DNA of 5,732 nucleotides from assembly GCA_016934095.1 (NCBI GenBank), contig JAFGTO010000497.1:1-5732 (forward strand), in the 5' to 3' direction. Source of the stretch: Candidatus Glassiibacteriota bacterium. GTDB lineage: Bacteria > Gemmatimonadota > Glassbacteria > GWA2-58-10. Of this stretch, positions 4,906-5,732 are shown in pieces; positions within the stretch are counted from its first letter, which is position 1, and the number at the start of each line of letters is the position of its first letter. The position numbers were made by a program, and so were the translations under genes. Below the pieces are notes generated by a model. That model saw nothing but the letters and a program-made list of their open reading frames with translations, did no database searches and was not told the DNA's origin.

Positions 4906-5732
4906 TTATTGGGTAATCAATACCGTGTTGGCATCCTGCACCGTGCCTGTCAGGTTTTTCCCGTACTGGTTGCGCACGAGGATTTTTTCTCCCAGGCGGC
5001 CGTTCTGCCAGGCTTTGCCCGGACAGCCGACCGTGATATTCTTGTAGTGGACAACCAGGGTCACCTCATCGCCCCGCTCGATCAGCGGCGGGCTCTCGAC
5101 ATCGTCGCCGGTCAGTATCTGTCCGGCTTTCATCCTTCTTTTCAGGCGCTTGCCGGCCAGCTCCTCGATACTCTTGAAAGGCAGGGAGCGTGCACTGGTG
5201 GTCTCCAGCTCGGTCAGCTCTACATCTTCCGGGGAAAGCAGCTCGTTGTTCCCCAGGGAGCTTTTCAGCACGGCCACTTTTTCAAAGACCCTGACTTTGA
5301 GCGAGACCGGGAGGCGCTGGACCAGGCGACCCTCGGAGAGGGCGGCGATGGACAGCGAGAATGATCCGGAGAGGCGGCGGCGCAGGGGATCTACGACTTT
5401 GAGCTCCAGGTCGGGGGAGGAGAGGCTGACATCCTCGGGCATCCGGGCGTAGGTGATCTCGGTGCGGGCCTCCTCGCCTTCCCAGCTGCGGGACAGGTAA
5501 TCCACGACCAGGGTCTGCAGCTCCTGCCTGTCCACGGTGCGTCCGCTGCGGGTGACCGTGGCCTGCTCGGCCCCGAGCAGCGCCACCTTGACCGGGTCTA
5601 TGCGGTTCAGCACGATCTGGCGCCTGATATCTGCCCGGGCGAAAGTGCCGACTTCACCCGGAGGCGGCGCCGGCCCGAGATTGATCTCGGAGAGAAGTGC
5701 AATCAGGCCCTCGTTGAAGCCCTGCACCTCGG
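4906..5732 (-). CDS. flgA: FlgA, P-ring assembly chaperone (5' end cut by window edge)
   Basis: FlgA is a periplasmic chaperone that assists FlgI polymerisation into the P-ring. The frame stays open to the right edge, so the N-terminus, including the signal peptide, is missing; a GTG at 5727 is in frame but is most likely an internal Val. Visible, numbering from that codon: an N-terminal region with INLGPAPPPGEV (15-26) and LLGAEQATVTRSGR (50-63), then a SAF domain (about 150-212; VAVLKSSLGNNELLSPEDVE, AGKRLKRRMKAGQIL, next to the LPFKSIEEL turn) and the C-terminal beta domain with GDEVTLVVHYKNITV, GRLGEKILVRNQYGK and LTGTVQDANTV, all typical of FlgA. It ends with TAA, 19 nt before flgH. Being directly upstream of flgH and flgI, whose products it helps assemble, supports the call. 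Confidence 0.93.
   Translation of the reverse strand, partial: EVQGFNEGLIALLSEINLGPAPPPGEVGTFARADIRRQIVLNRIDPVKVALLGAEQATVTRSGRTVDRQELQTLVVDYLSRSWEGEEARTEITYARMPEDVSLSSPDLELKVVDPLRRRLSGSFSLSIAALSEGRLVQRLPVSLKVRVFEKVAVLKSSLGNNELLSPEDVELTELETTSARSLPFKSIEELAGKRLKRRMKAGQILTGDDVESPPLIERGDEVTLVVHYKNITVGCPGKAWQNGRLGEKILVRNQYGKNLTGTVQDANTVLITQ

Overview
The window is a stretch of a flagellar biosynthesis operon, read entirely on the minus strand. It contains six flagellar genes in the order flgA (cut by the right edge), flgH, flgI, flgJ, flgN, flgK, followed at the left edge by the first 13 codons of csrA. The genes are tightly packed: 19 nt between flgA and flgH, 35 nt or a 1-nt overlap (depending on the flgI start) between flgH and flgI, 20 nt between flgI and flgJ, 2 nt between flgJ and flgN, 51 nt between flgN and flgK. 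The only larger gap is 132 nt between flgK and csrA. No convincing promoter is visible inside the block, so the genes are probably transcribed from upstream of the right edge.

The gene set implies a diderm bacterium: it has a P-ring (FlgI) and an L-ring (FlgH), which anchor the rod in peptidoglycan and outer membrane. The DNA is GC-rich and uses clear Shine-Dalgarno sequences. The order flgA-H-I-J-N-K followed by csrA resembles clusters known from Deltaproteobacteria-like lineages and some candidate phyla. The phylum cannot be settled from the sequence alone.

Together the genes cover one stage of assembly. FlgA is the periplasmic chaperone for the P-ring. FlgI and FlgH form the bushing. FlgJ caps the growing rod and, through a fused lytic transglycosylase domain, should open the peptidoglycan. 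FlgN is the export chaperone for hook-associated proteins, and FlgK is the first hook-filament junction protein. CsrA is an RNA-binding translational regulator commonly linked to flagellin control.

Points of interest are: a FlgJ whose enzyme domain is an SLT-type lytic transglycosylase rather than a glucosaminidase; a FlgH with no cysteine at all, with Gln where the lipobox Cys would be; no flgM and no flgL in their usual slots; and a csrA leader with six GGA motifs whose Shine-Dalgarno lies in the loop of a small hairpin, which looks like a CsrA autoregulatory site. I found no mobile element, CRISPR array, tRNA or rRNA, and no undescribed multi-gene system.
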